Assembly: GCF_002877365.1 (NCBI RefSeq)
Contig: NZ_MCWZ01000287.1
Coordinates: 2,595 to 50,823 of the forward strand
Direction: 5' to 3'
Source: Vibrio sp. 10N.261.55.A7
Lineage (GTDB): Bacteria > Pseudomonadota > Gammaproteobacteria > Enterobacterales > Vibrionaceae
DNA: 48,229 bases
In this document: positions 1 to 7,327 of the stretch, piece after piece
How positions within the stretch are numbered: position 1 is the stretch's first letter
How the letters are laid out: the number at the start of each line of letters is the position of its first letter
The notes under the pieces: generated by a model
What the model was told of the DNA's origin: nothing
Seen by the model: the letters and a program-made list of their open reading frames with translations, nothing else
Databases searched by the model: none
Made by a program: the position numbers and the translations under genes

Positions 1-123
1 AGTGTCAAACACTTTTTAAAATTACTTTCGAAAGACATTCCGTCTTACTGAACATTGCTGAAGCCCTGTGGCGTCTGCCGTGTCAGTGGATGCGCATTAT
101 AGATAGTTCGTTGTTGTTGGCAA
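1..123 (-). promoter_or_regulatory. Probable rRNA operon promoters P1 and P2 (operon lies off the left edge)
   Basis: Read on the minus strand, a -35 TTGCCA (118-123), a 16-bp spacer and a -10 TATAAT (96-101) are followed by GCGCATCCACTGACACGG. This closely resembles the start region of E. coli rrn P1 promoters (TATAATGCGCCACCACTGACACGG). About 90 bp downstream, an A/T-rich tract leads into GTGTTTGACACT with a second -35 TTGACA at 3-8, as in rrn P2. The second -10 would lie outside the window. The GC-rich discriminator fits a stringently controlled promoter. The rRNA genes themselves are not visible, so the assignment rests on promoter likeness alone. Confidence 0.72.
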
Positions 124-234
124 GCGTTAAATCACGTTTTATTCAAGAAAAAAGCCTAAGTGAACAGTTATCACTCACCCTCTGGTTTACGCACCAGTTA
201 ATCAACCCCAAAACACAGCTTTCACACACAACCC

Positions 235-243
235 TGTGGATAA
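235..243 (-). promoter_or_regulatory. Single perfect DnaA box
   Basis: TTATCCACA on the minus strand matches the consensus DnaA-binding 9-mer exactly. It lies between the end of the HD-GYP gene and the putative rrn promoter. No cluster of boxes or AT-rich unwinding element is present, so this is not an origin. It could be a chance match or a lone DnaA site upstream of the rRNA promoter. Confidence 0.35.
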
Positions 244-275
244 CTATCATTTCTAATGCAGCATTCTACGAGAGG

Positions 276-1529
276 CTAATCATCACTATCAAAAAAATAG
301 GAGACTCTGGAGCGAGGATTCAAATACTCTTTTACTTTGTCTGGCAGTTTATTTGGAAGAATGGCATTCACTATCTTTATCTCTTTTTCAGCGAGATCAA
401 TAATTGGCGCCTGAGTTCTTGGAACAGAAGGATCATAGATAAGGACATTTGGAAAAAGAATATGCTTAGCGTTTACTGAAATCACCAACCCAACCATCTC
501 ATTAGACAATTGAACCACCGTTCCCGGCGGGTAAACCCCCATAAACTTTATCAGTATGTTTAGGTTGTCATTGCAGTATAGGTGCTTACATTTCTTATAT
601 AGATGTGAAAGCGCGACATAAGGGATTTTCTGATCGGCAGGATTCATCGGATGGCATAGGTTGTCATAGGCATTAGCAACAGACACCACCTTAGTCAGTT
701 CATCGATATCTTTCTCTTTTAACTTGTCAGGGTAACCAGACCCATCATTCAACTCATGATGCTGCGCTATGACTGTTTTTGCGGCCTCAGGAAATGCTTC
801 CATATTAGCGGCTAAATCCAATCCATATTTAGTATGCAACTTAAGGTAGTTGATTTCAGGCGTAGTGAGCGGCGTTTGCTTTCTAATTATAGCGGCAGGT
901 ACTTTTATCTTTCCCATGTCGTGGAAAAGTGACGCAAAGGCGATATCTTTTATCTGTTGAACATCCATCCCTTTCGCTTTGGCTATCATCATTGCAATGA
1001 CAGACACATTCAATGAATGAAAATAGATATCTTCTACTTCACTTTTACTGTTCATTAAATGCAAAGTGACGCCTTCGTTACTTAAAAGCTTATCAACAAT
1101 ACCATCAACTAACGAAAGTGCTTCATCGACGGCCTTTTCAGGACGATTGCGAATTTTGTTCATCACTGCTCTCATTTGAGCAAGAGAACGTTCAAATTCC
1201 TTCTCACACTTGATCACCTTACGACGATAGGCGCCCAGTTCTTCAATTCGGTTTTGCTTCTCTTCCCAAAGTTTCTTTGCTTCTAAATCAACTTGGCCGT
1301 CTTCAGGAGTCGGATCTTTCGCAGGTTGATTTGCAGGTAAAGGCTGTGTGTCACTTTGGGCTGGATTGATAAATACGTGTTGAATACCCAGATGTTTGAT
1401 CATTCGTATCTGGTCTTCGCTTTTTATTTTAAAGCTATTGAATAAGAAGGGATGATCATTCCACTTTACAGGAAGTCGGACATGCAACCCTGGTTGAAGT
1501 CTATCAACCGAAATTTTAATACTTGCCAC
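276..1529 (-). CDS. HD-GYP domain cyclic-di-GMP phosphodiesterase (DUF3391 plus HD-GYP)
   Basis: This is a 417-residue cytoplasmic protein with no signal peptide or membrane segment. The N-terminal ~60 residues match the DUF3391 domain common in Vibrio HD-GYP proteins. A charged, helical linker (about 80-125) follows, then the HD-GYP domain (about 165-330). The HD pair is at 203-204 (FHDMGK), a further HH at 257-258, and GYP is intact at 265-267, so it is probably active in breaking down cyclic di-GMP. The start is GTG with no clear Shine-Dalgarno sequence. The N-terminus still aligns with family members, so a later start is unlikely. It is transcribed alone towards the rrn promoter region. 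The substrate is inferred from the family. Confidence 0.88.
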   Translation of the reverse strand: MASIKISVDRLQPGLHVRLPVKWNDHPFLFNSFKIKSEDQIRMIKHLGIQHVFINPAQSDTQPLPANQPAKDPTPEDGQVDLEAKKLWEEKQNRIEELGAYRRKVIKCEKEFERSLAQMRAVMNKIRNRPEKAVDEALSLVDGIVDKLLSNEGVTLHLMNSKSEVEDIYFHSLNVSVIAMMIAKAKGMDVQQIKDIAFASLFHDMGKIKVPAAIIRKQTPLTTPEINYLKLHTKYGLDLAANMEAFPEAAKTVIAQHHELNDGSGYPDKLKEKDIDELTKVVSVANAYDNLCHPMNPADQKIPYVALSHLYKKCKHLYCNDNLNILIKFMGVYPPGTVVQLSNEMVGLVISVNAKHILFPNVLIYDPSVPRTQAPIIDLAEKEIKIVNAILPNKLPDKVKEYLNPRSRVSYFFDSDD

Positions 1530-1633
1530 AAATATACATTTTAGTTATTAATCTCCGCTCGGATATTAACGAAATTAATTTTAAAACGCACCTATTACAT
1601 TGTTGAAAAATAAGGCACTACTATAAATATAAC

Positions 1634-2041
1634 TTAACGCACGAGTTCACAATATAGCTGCCAGCGAACACCAAACATATCTTCTATCTTGCCAAATTTG
1701 GCACCTGAATAGATGTCCGATAGAGGCATCATTATATGCCCTCCCTCTGTCAGCTTTCCGAAGATTCTCTCTTGCTGATCTATGTCATCCAATACTAGAG
1801 ACAGTGCAATGTTATTCCCTGTCATCTCTCTGGCAACAACACCATCGGACATCATTAACTTCATTCCAAGTGCTTCAAACTCGGCGTGCATCACCCAGTC
1901 AGGTTGCGCTCCTGGAATTTGCATGGGTGCATCTCGAAAGTACTGCTTTGACGTTGTTTCACCACCAAAGCATTGGCTATAGAACTCTAGTGCTTCTTCA
2001 CAACGACCAGAAAAAAACAGATACGGGGTAAGTTGAAACAT
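1634..2041 (-). CDS. VOC superfamily protein, PhnB-like
   Basis: A 135-residue single-domain protein of the glyoxalase/bleomycin-resistance/dioxygenase (vicinal oxygen chelate) fold, PhnB-like branch. The N-terminal LTPYLFFSGRCEEALEFY and the C-terminal FGKIEDMFGVRWQLYC are hallmarks of this branch. The reading frame extends upstream, but the ATG at 2041 is preceded by a strong AAGGAGAT at the right distance, and family members begin here. The metal and substrate are unknown; relatives are annotated loosely as 3-demethylubiquinone methyltransferase-like without proof. It stands alone between unrelated genes in the same direction. Confidence 0.85.
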   Translation of the reverse strand: MFQLTPYLFFSGRCEEALEFYSQCFGGETTSKQYFRDAPMQIPGAQPDWVMHAEFEALGMKLMMSDGVVAREMTGNNIALSLVLDDIDQQERIFGKLTEGGHIMMPLSDIYSGAKFGKIEDMFGVRWQLYCELVR

Positions 2042-2354
2042 AGCTATCTCCTTATAAGCATTAATAAAAGATAGTTGAAACAGCACGCCTTTCACACCCT
2101 AAAAATGCATTTCTTTTGTTTTCTTTGGCATGTGTTAATTGAGTCACCTTGTCGTTATACAATAGCCCACTATTCCGTGACCTTTTAACAGAACACTATT
2201 TAGTATGGCACAGCGACTCAACGATAACTTCTTTTCACATCTTTAGAGAGCAAGGTTCCTACTGGGTACCCTAATATTTAAATACAAAAAAGCCCCAACA
2301 AGAATTGAGGCTTCCGTATACGAATATATGAGCTAGAGGGGTACACCCTTTAAT
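2042..2354. other. Intergenic region, 313 bp
   Basis: This gap separates the VOC gene from the VC0807-like gene. Its right part holds the leftward terminator listed separately (2284-2313). The left part presumably carries the VOC gene promoter. I see no convincing RNA gene or small coding sequence. Confidence 0.5.
2284..2313 (-). terminator. Rho-independent terminator of the VC0807-like gene
   Basis: On the minus strand an AAGCCTCAA...TTGGGGCTT hairpin is followed by a run of T residues. It starts about 40 bp after the stop codon of the gene ending at 2355. Confidence 0.75.
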
Positions 2355-3050
2355 TTAGTTCGCATGGAAAATCTGTTCTGTATCAAGAGAAGTCATTGAA
2401 CGAATTTGACGCCACAGGTAATAGAAAATACCAAACATCATTATCATGCTTGGTATGGCGATAACCGGGTAGCTATACAGTGTTAATTTTCCCAGCTCTT
2501 CGTTAAATGCGGTCGTACCAGCTGGGCTCGTCACAATCCAAGTAGTGAGGAAGTAGTTCATGATAGAAGAGAACGCAAAGGTACTCGCAAACAGGTAGTT
2601 CGAAGTAATAAGGCAACGTTCAAACGCCTCTTCTTTTCCCGCCTGCGCCAGTTTCTCTTTAATCAACGGCAGATTCAGCACGGTATCATTAAAAATGACT
2701 TTTTTGACGATTGGATAACGAGTGAAGGTGGAACCTAATACAACCAGGCCAATAATGCCTGGAATCAAGGCTTCTTTGAGCGCTAGCCAACGAGTATCAA
2801 GCTCTAACAAGCCAATGCCCCCCGTCAATAACACACTGACAAAACCTAGAGCAGCAATGAAGTTAAACTTTTTATTGCGTATTAGATCCATACCGCCATA
2901 AGCAACAGGAAACGCCAAAGCAACAACCAAAGCCATCACCGTACCAAGGTGTTCTTCCCCGCTAAACTTCATCAAAATAAAAGAAGGAAGAAAAACATTG
3001 AAGATGACTTCGAACAAAGGGTTCGATTTTTTGTTTTCACTATTACTCAT
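2355..3050 (-). CDS. VC0807 family inner-membrane protein
   Basis: A 231-residue integral membrane protein with about six hydrophobic segments, resembling the Vibrio VC0807 family (distantly like septation protein A). The N-terminus is short and polar (about 10 residues), and the first membrane helix contains FNVFLPSFILM. Alternating hydrophobic stretches and short charged loops follow, and a final helix contains MIMMFGIFYYLW. There is no catalytic motif and no known substrate. It is a single gene with its own terminator downstream. The function is not established. Confidence 0.72.
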   Translation of the reverse strand: MSNSENKKSNPLFEVIFNVFLPSFILMKFSGEEHLGTVMALVVALAFPVAYGGMDLIRNKKFNFIAALGFVSVLLTGGIGLLELDTRWLALKEALIPGIIGLVVLGSTFTRYPIVKKVIFNDTVLNLPLIKEKLAQAGKEEAFERCLITSNYLFASTFAFSSIMNYFLTTWIVTSPAGTTAFNEELGKLTLYSYPVIAIPSMIMMFGIFYYLWRQIRSMTSLDTEQIFHAN

Positions 3051-3281
3051 AATTGTCCATTGGTTAATATCGTGTTCGATCTAAGTGCTTGGTGATTGTT
3101 CATTGTCCTGCGCCATATGTAAAGCCCCTTTAAAAATGTCAGTGTAACGACTTATGATTTAGCGATTTTTTAAGATCTCTTTCAACTATACAGTTATTGA
3201 TTCAATACAAAGGGTTCAGAACAGAAAGCAAGGAGGAATATAAGTAAGCGGACGAAATAAAAAGCAGGCTCTAAAACGACG

Positions 3282-3306
3282 AAAGGCCGCTATAAAAGCG
3301 ACCTTT
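3282..3306 (-). terminator. Hairpin after the decayed tRNA-Leu copy
   Basis: AAAGG.CGCT pairs with AGCG.CCTTT with one mismatch. It lies just downstream (minus strand) of the tRNA-like remnant, which would suit a former tRNA terminator. The following T-run is weak. Confidence 0.45.
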
Positions 3307-3310
3307 CTAT

Positions 3311-3389
3311 ATATGGTACCGGTAGGCGGACTGATTGGACAGGCATTCCTGCCGCCACCGCGAAGGCAACGCTTCCCACGCCCTAGATA
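3311..3389 (-). pseudogene. Decayed tRNA-Leu copy (3' part only recognisable)
   Basis: The 22 bp at 3311-3332 are identical to the 3' end of the intact tRNA-Leu next to it (3429-3450), including the CCA end, the acceptor strand and part of the T arm. Further in, CCGCCAC and CGAAGGCAACG (about 3352-3371) match its variable arm, but about 19 bases of unrelated sequence break the T arm. The 5' half (acceptor, D arm, anticodon arm) is not recognisable. No cloverleaf can form, so I read it as a broken tandem duplicate. A 3'-end att-like repeat is an alternative. Confidence 0.6.
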
Positions 3390-3393
3390 CAAC

Positions 3394-3419
3394 AAAGCCC
3401 CGACTTTCATCGAGGCTTT
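3394..3419 (-). terminator. Terminator after tRNA-Leu
   Basis: AAAGCC.CGA and TCG.GGCTTT form a 10-bp stem with one mismatch and a 6-nt loop. It lies 12 bp downstream of the tRNA 3' end and is followed on the minus strand by TTTGTTGT. Confidence 0.65.
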
Positions 3420-3431
3420 ATCATTTAAATA

Positions 3432-3516
3432 TGGTACCGGTAGGCGGACTTGAACCGCCACGCCCGAAGGCAACGGATTTTGAATCCGTCGTGTATACCA
3501 ATTTCACCATACCGGC
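3432..3516 (-). tRNA. tRNA-Leu, anticodon CAA
   Basis: An 85-nt class II tRNA on the minus strand with CCA encoded. The acceptor GCCGGTA pairs with TACCGGT (G1-U72 wobble). The anticodon stem ACGGA/TCCGT encloses the loop TTCAAAA, giving anticodon CAA (reads UUG). There is a long variable arm, as expected for leucine, and a T arm GGCGG-TTCAAGT-CCGCC. It is a single tRNA with its own terminator. Confidence 0.95.
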
Positions 3517-3711
3517 AGTATCTTGGGGCATTGCCCTTTCGATGATTGGCATTATACGTAAGAAGCTTTAGCGTGCAAGAGCAAAAGATTGAAAACTCTT
3601 TTGTTTGCCGATAATTTAGCCAGTAATTAAAAAGCTGTGCGTTGGGTCTCTTTCAACACGCGTGGTAAGCTATATCCTGACGCGCAAATTGATTAGGTAA
3701 GTTTTCTATTT

Positions 3712-4188
3712 ATGAGCAATTCAAACTCTCTTCCTCCAGCAGGTTTACTGCGCCGACTTGGTGCCCTGCTTTATGATTCATTAATCATCATGGCCATTGA
3801 AATGATGGCAGCGGGTGTGGTCATTGCCGTTATCTTTGCCCTTAATGCAGCGGGGATTCTAAGTTATGGCGAATACAGCGATGCAGCGGACTTAGTCGGC
3901 AAACACCCGATAATAAGCCCTCTCTTCACATTCTACCTGGCTGCAGTATGGATTTACTTCTTTGTTTTCTTTTGGACACGAGCTGGTCAAACGTTGGGAA
4001 TGCGAGCGTGGAAGCTTCAGATCCGCAATAGCGATCGTTCGCCAATTTCGGTCACACAAGCCTTGATTCGAGTCGCGACATCAGGATTTGGACTTGCCAA
4101 TTTCTGTGTGCCGTTTGACCCTAAAAAACGTGGCTTCCACGATATTTGGGCAAAAACTGAAGTAGTGGTACTGAAAAACGCTCAATAA
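3712..4188 (+). CDS. RDD family membrane protein
   Basis: A 158-residue protein of the RDD family. The defining Arg and Asp residues appear early (LLRRLGALLYDSLII, residues 13-27) at the start of the first membrane helix. Three membrane segments follow, and the family's TLGMRAWKLQIRN motif lies in the second half, as does the late KKRGFHDIWAKT segment. Some RDD proteins are linked to ion transport; the specific role here is unknown. It is monocistronic, bounded by a tRNA on the opposite strand and a strong bidirectional terminator. Confidence 0.88.
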   Translation: MSNSNSLPPAGLLRRLGALLYDSLIIMAIEMMAAGVVIAVIFALNAAGILSYGEYSDAADLVGKHPIISPLFTFYLAAVWIYFFVFFWTRAGQTLGMRAWKLQIRNSDRSPISVTQALIRVATSGFGLANFCVPFDPKKRGFHDIWAKTEVVVLKNAQ

Positions 4189-4208
4189 GTGACGATATAA
4201 CTAACGAT

Positions 4209-4243
4209 AAAATAGGCAACCTTCCTAGGTTGTCTATTTTATT
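4209..4243. terminator. Bidirectional terminator between the RDD gene and the P460-like gene
   Basis: A 13-bp stem (AAAATAGGCAACC with GGTTGTCTATTTT, one G-U pair) with a 6-nt loop lies between convergent genes. T-runs flank it on both strands. Confidence 0.85.
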
Positions 4244-4258
4244 CACCGGATCTCATCC

Positions 4259-4819
4259 TTAAAAAAATTCTTTTACAATGCTTGGGTATTGCTCGGTATA
4301 CAGCCAGTCATTACTTTGTCTCGGAGCATGGCACCCCTGACAAAATTCTTTGTTTGGGCTCACATTCTGTTTTGGCTCTGCATCAAACATTGCCCAACCC
4401 CAGCCGTCTCCCCAGTTTACGTTATCAGTAAAACGACCTTCCGTATCTTTAATCATGACAAAGAAAACATCGTTGCCACGTTGATGAAACACCGCGCCAG
4501 TGGTCAAACGTTCACCTTTCGTCAATTTCACGTCTTTGACAAACAGAGTGCCATCTGGCCATTGACCCGTTTTATTGTAAGCGTCGATGGCCTCTTTTTG
4601 CGTGTAAATACCATTGATATTTTGTGGGGTTACCTTTTCTTCGGATAACACAACCGTCGTGCCCACATGGACGAGCTGAGTCTGAAAATCTGCTGGAAAC
4701 GTAATGGCTCCCGTTTTATCCACTAACTCTTTATATGTGTCAGTAGGTTTTGAAATATCTGCTAATACAAAAGAAGAAGTCAGTAAAGTAATAGTAAGAA
4801 ATGTATATTTAGATAACAT
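4259..4819 (-). CDS. Periplasmic cytochrome P460-like haem protein
   Basis: A 186-residue exported protein with a signal peptide (about residues 1-20, ending FVLA). The C-terminal half holds a single c-type haem-binding CQGCH at 160-164, placed near the end as in the cytochrome P460 family, preceded by GDGWGWAMFD. Characterised P460 proteins oxidise hydroxylamine or handle nitric oxide, but many marine relatives are untested and no activity can be claimed here. It precedes two outer-membrane barrel genes in the same direction but has its own spacing, so an operon is not certain. Confidence 0.78.
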   Translation of the reverse strand: MLSKYTFLTITLLTSSFVLADISKPTDTYKELVDKTGAITFPADFQTQLVHVGTTVVLSEEKVTPQNINGIYTQKEAIDAYNKTGQWPDGTLFVKDVKLTKGERLTTGAVFHQRGNDVFFVMIKDTEGRFTDNVNWGDGWGWAMFDAEPKQNVSPNKEFCQGCHAPRQSNDWLYTEQYPSIVKEFF

Positions 4820-4955
4820 GTTAAGATCCTATAAGGTTTTAATAGAGCTCATTCTCTATCACCTTCTATTCAGGGGACAGTTAGCGCCTTACAGTTGAAC
4901 TAACAGGTAGGCTTACAAGGGAAATGGTACTTTCCCTCATTCTGTTGCGCTGCCA

Positions 4956-6089
4956 TTAAAATGCTTCACCGAATCGGATGTAGTAACTAGTATGGCCATC
5001 TTTAGATACAGCTACGTCGGCTCCAACACTGAATCTTTCTGTTGGATCGAGCATGTAGCGAATACCGACACCGGTTGATGGAATGATTTCAGATGCCCCC
5101 TTTGGTTGCACTGAGGATTTCTTACTCTGGACATAAGCAGCTCCTGCGAACGCAACGCCACTCCATTTCTCAGTAATTTGATGGCGGTATTCAACCTCGG
5201 CTTGATACACCGATTGACCACGTGCCTTATTCCAATCAACACCTCGAAGCTCTGGAGCCACCATTTCGTAATCAGGTACATTCCCAATTAGATGCTCTGT
5301 TATTAAACGGTAAGCAAATACGTTATTGTCAGCGACAGGGAAGAACTGGCTAAAATCAGCATCTATACGATGGTAAGGTTTACCCGAATTTCGATCTTCG
5401 TAATGCATTGTGCTAACGTCCAGCTTCACACCTTCGGTTGCCCCCATCATTTTATCCCGAGTATCGTAAGTCATTAGAAAGCCAGCAGCCGTACTGCTAC
5501 CGCTCATTCTTTGTTCAAATTCATTTTTCATCTCTGGGCTCAAAGGTGGATCGTTGGCTACTTTCGCAGAGCCACCACTCCAAACACCATGAAGACCTAC
5601 ATATAGGTCTTCCACGATTTGCTTTTTCACTGTTCCATAAGTAAACGAAGACCCGTTTGTATATTTGATCGGCTTAGGCAATACAAAACCGATGGATCCG
5701 TAATGATTTAAATTTAGCTCGAAGTGGCCTCCATAAATGCCCGCGCGCCATTCGTCGTGGGAAAAAATGTGCTCATGCCCCAGCACTAACATGCCACTCT
5801 GGGTATCCGTATATTGGCCATAGGCGAATGAAATCGATGGATTTTCAGTTCCTGCTGCTCGGTCATGAATGTACATGGCCGTTAAACTCAAGCCATTGCC
5901 GAGTGCATCGTCTGTTACAGGTGCAGGTAAAATCGCAAATTTACGCCCCCAAAGACTGCTATCTTCCGTATTTGTATCTATGTTTTGTTGTTCTGATACA
6001 GAAGCAGCATCAGTTTCGGGCTCACTTTCATTAGCGAACGTGAAAGGTGTAGCAAGCAAGAACGCGAGCGATAAATAATTTGGTTTCAT
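4956..6089 (-). CDS. Outer-membrane beta-barrel protein, BamA/surface antigen (D15)-like, no POTRA domains
   Basis: A 377-residue protein with a signal peptide (cleavage near residue 19, FTFANE) and an acidic linker (about 20-45). The rest is a repeated amphipathic beta-strand pattern ending in an aromatic Phe (YYIRFGEAF), the mark of outer-membrane barrel proteins. The C-terminal part (GVGIRYMLDPTERFSVGADVA) resembles the barrel of D15/BamA-family surface antigens. There is no room for POTRA repeats, so it is not BamA or TamA itself. Its role is unknown. It is preceded by a 9-bp tandem repeat in its upstream region. Confidence 0.72.
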   Translation of the reverse strand: MKPNYLSLAFLLATPFTFANESEPETDAASVSEQQNIDTNTEDSSLWGRKFAILPAPVTDDALGNGLSLTAMYIHDRAAGTENPSISFAYGQYTDTQSGMLVLGHEHIFSHDEWRAGIYGGHFELNLNHYGSIGFVLPKPIKYTNGSSFTYGTVKKQIVEDLYVGLHGVWSGGSAKVANDPPLSPEMKNEFEQRMSGSSTAAGFLMTYDTRDKMMGATEGVKLDVSTMHYEDRNSGKPYHRIDADFSQFFPVADNNVFAYRLITEHLIGNVPDYEMVAPELRGVDWNKARGQSVYQAEVEYRHQITEKWSGVAFAGAAYVQSKKSSVQPKGASEIIPSTGVGIRYMLDPTERFSVGADVAVSKDGHTSYYIRFGEAF

Positions 6090-6286
6090 GATGAGGCACC
6101 TATCTAGACAAGAGAAAATTGTTGAGCATCAAACGAATTCAAGTAATCGCGCTCATCCCTTGAAAATCTGCAGGTGCTTCCCTTATCGCACTCAGTAAAC
6201 AATATGTAGAAACACTGTTTCGAATGTATTCTATCTATAGACTAATTGCCCCTCAAAATAGGAACCATTCACATTTTGAATAGATA

Positions 6287-6319
6287 CAATAAAGCCCTGT
6301 ATTAGACAGCGCTTTATTG
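6287..6319 (-). terminator. Terminator after the 247-residue outer-membrane protein gene
   Basis: CAATAAAGC at 6287-6295 pairs with GCTTTATTG at 6311-6319, and the stem extends inwards (ACAG/CTGT) around a short loop. It lies about 80 bp past the stop codon at 6397. Confidence 0.65.
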
Positions 6320-6340
6320 CTCAAACATTGCGATGCTGAC

Positions 6341-6376
6341 AATCAACTCAATCAACTCAATCAACTCAATCAACTG
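6341..6376. repeat. 9-bp tandem repeat, four copies
   Basis: Four back-to-back copies of AATCAACTC (the last ends in G) lie 20 bp after the stop of the gene ending at 6397 and about 250 bp upstream of the barrel gene starting at 6089. It is a short perfect VNTR-type array and the only such array noticed in the window. Confidence 0.9.
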
Positions 6377-6396
6377 ATTTAGGGTGAGTCATCTGA

Positions 6397-7140
6397 TTAG
6401 AATATGTAGGCGTAGCGCAGTTTCACTGTGGATTCAGTACCGGAAACATAGCCACCTATTGGCGAGTTTTCACCGATGTAGCGAGTTTTCATTCCCGTAC
6501 CTCGATTATTAGCAGCAAAACGTTCATGCACTAGCATCAACTTATGACGCTTATCTTCAGTCAAATTAGCGGTCACATTAAATTCTGCTTTCAATGTTGA
6601 ACCCAATGCGTCCGAGTTCCAGTATGCGTATTGCGGATGGAAAGTCGCGGAGATGCGATCATTAAATTGATAGTCCATTTTCACATTAAGCTGAACACCA
6701 TTATCAGTAATACGCCCGCTTGTTGTTTTATTATCAATTGTCGCAAGTGTTGGGTTTACTCTTAAGCTAAAGCCATCCCATGTATTTTTGTAGGCGATAC
6801 CCAACGCACCAACTTGAGGGCCTTGCCCTGACCAATCACCCTTAATTAAGTCCACAGATAGGCCGTAGTTGTCGTCCCAATAGCCATACCCCCAGTTACG
6901 TGCGACTGATATTTTTCCTTCACGATTCCACTTTGCAGCAAGCGTGTTGTCCCAATTAAGACCTAGAAAATCAAAACCTACGGCTCTAAAAAGCGTCTCG
7001 ACTTGTTGTCGTTCTTTTTTAGTCGCTTGCTTATCTACTGTTTGAGCTGACTCATACCCTACGACACCTATCAACGTCGTCGCCTGAGCGCTGCCTATAA
7101 AAAGAGACAAGCCTAATGCTGTCAATATAAATTTGTTCAT
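6397..7140 (-). CDS. Putative outer-membrane beta-barrel protein of unknown function
   Basis: A 247-residue exported protein. I chose the ATG at 7140 because GAGAA lies 5 nt upstream and it gives a classic signal peptide (MNKFILTALGLSLFIGSAQA). An in-frame ATG 12 bp earlier lacks a Shine-Dalgarno sequence. The mature part is rich in alternating hydrophobic and polar residues with many aromatic residues, and ends in KLRYAYIF, an aromatic-terminated last strand typical of outer-membrane barrels. The general look is that of small monomeric porins (oligosaccharide porins of the KdgM type are one possibility), but I do not recognise a specific family. Confidence 0.7.
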   Translation of the reverse strand: MNKFILTALGLSLFIGSAQATTLIGVVGYESAQTVDKQATKKERQQVETLFRAVGFDFLGLNWDNTLAAKWNREGKISVARNWGYGYWDDNYGLSVDLIKGDWSGQGPQVGALGIAYKNTWDGFSLRVNPTLATIDNKTTSGRITDNGVQLNVKMDYQFNDRISATFHPQYAYWNSDALGSTLKAEFNVTANLTEDKRHKLMLVHERFAANNRGTGMKTRYIGENSPIGGYVSGTESTVKLRYAYIF

Positions 7141-7264
7141 CGTCTTTCTCATGTTTTAGCGGTCAAGACGATTCCATGTCTTCGATTAAATTAAGGGAGA
7201 GAATAGAACGAACGGCTAAAGGATAGTAATTAGATACTATTCAATTTACTAATATTAGGCAGGA

Positions 7265-7297
7265 TATAAAAAGCCCCCGAACGGTGTCGAGGGCTTA
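7265..7297 (-). terminator. Terminator of lptF-lptG
   Basis: On the minus strand AAGCCCTCGA-CACCG-TTCGGGGGCTT followed by TTT forms a strong GC-rich hairpin about 30 bp past the lptG stop codon. Confidence 0.85.
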
Positions 7298-7327
7298 AAG
7301 TATGCACACTTTTTAGGATCGTTTGCT

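Noticed and set aside
235..243. Replication origin suggested by a DnaA box
   Set aside because: Only one box is present, with no cluster, no unwinding element and no origin-linked genes.
90..479. Open frame of 129 codons on the plus strand at the left edge
   Set aside because: It overlaps the end of the HD-GYP gene on the opposite strand and the rrn-like promoter, lacks a Shine-Dalgarno sequence and shows no recognisable protein features.
3216..3571. Open frames of 78-85 codons on both strands over the tRNA-Leu region
   Set aside because: They run through the tRNA, its remnant and two terminators, so they are chance frames.
4956..6089. Possible second copy of bamA or tamA
   Set aside because: At 377 residues it has only a barrel-sized region and no POTRA domains, so it cannot be the assembly factor itself.
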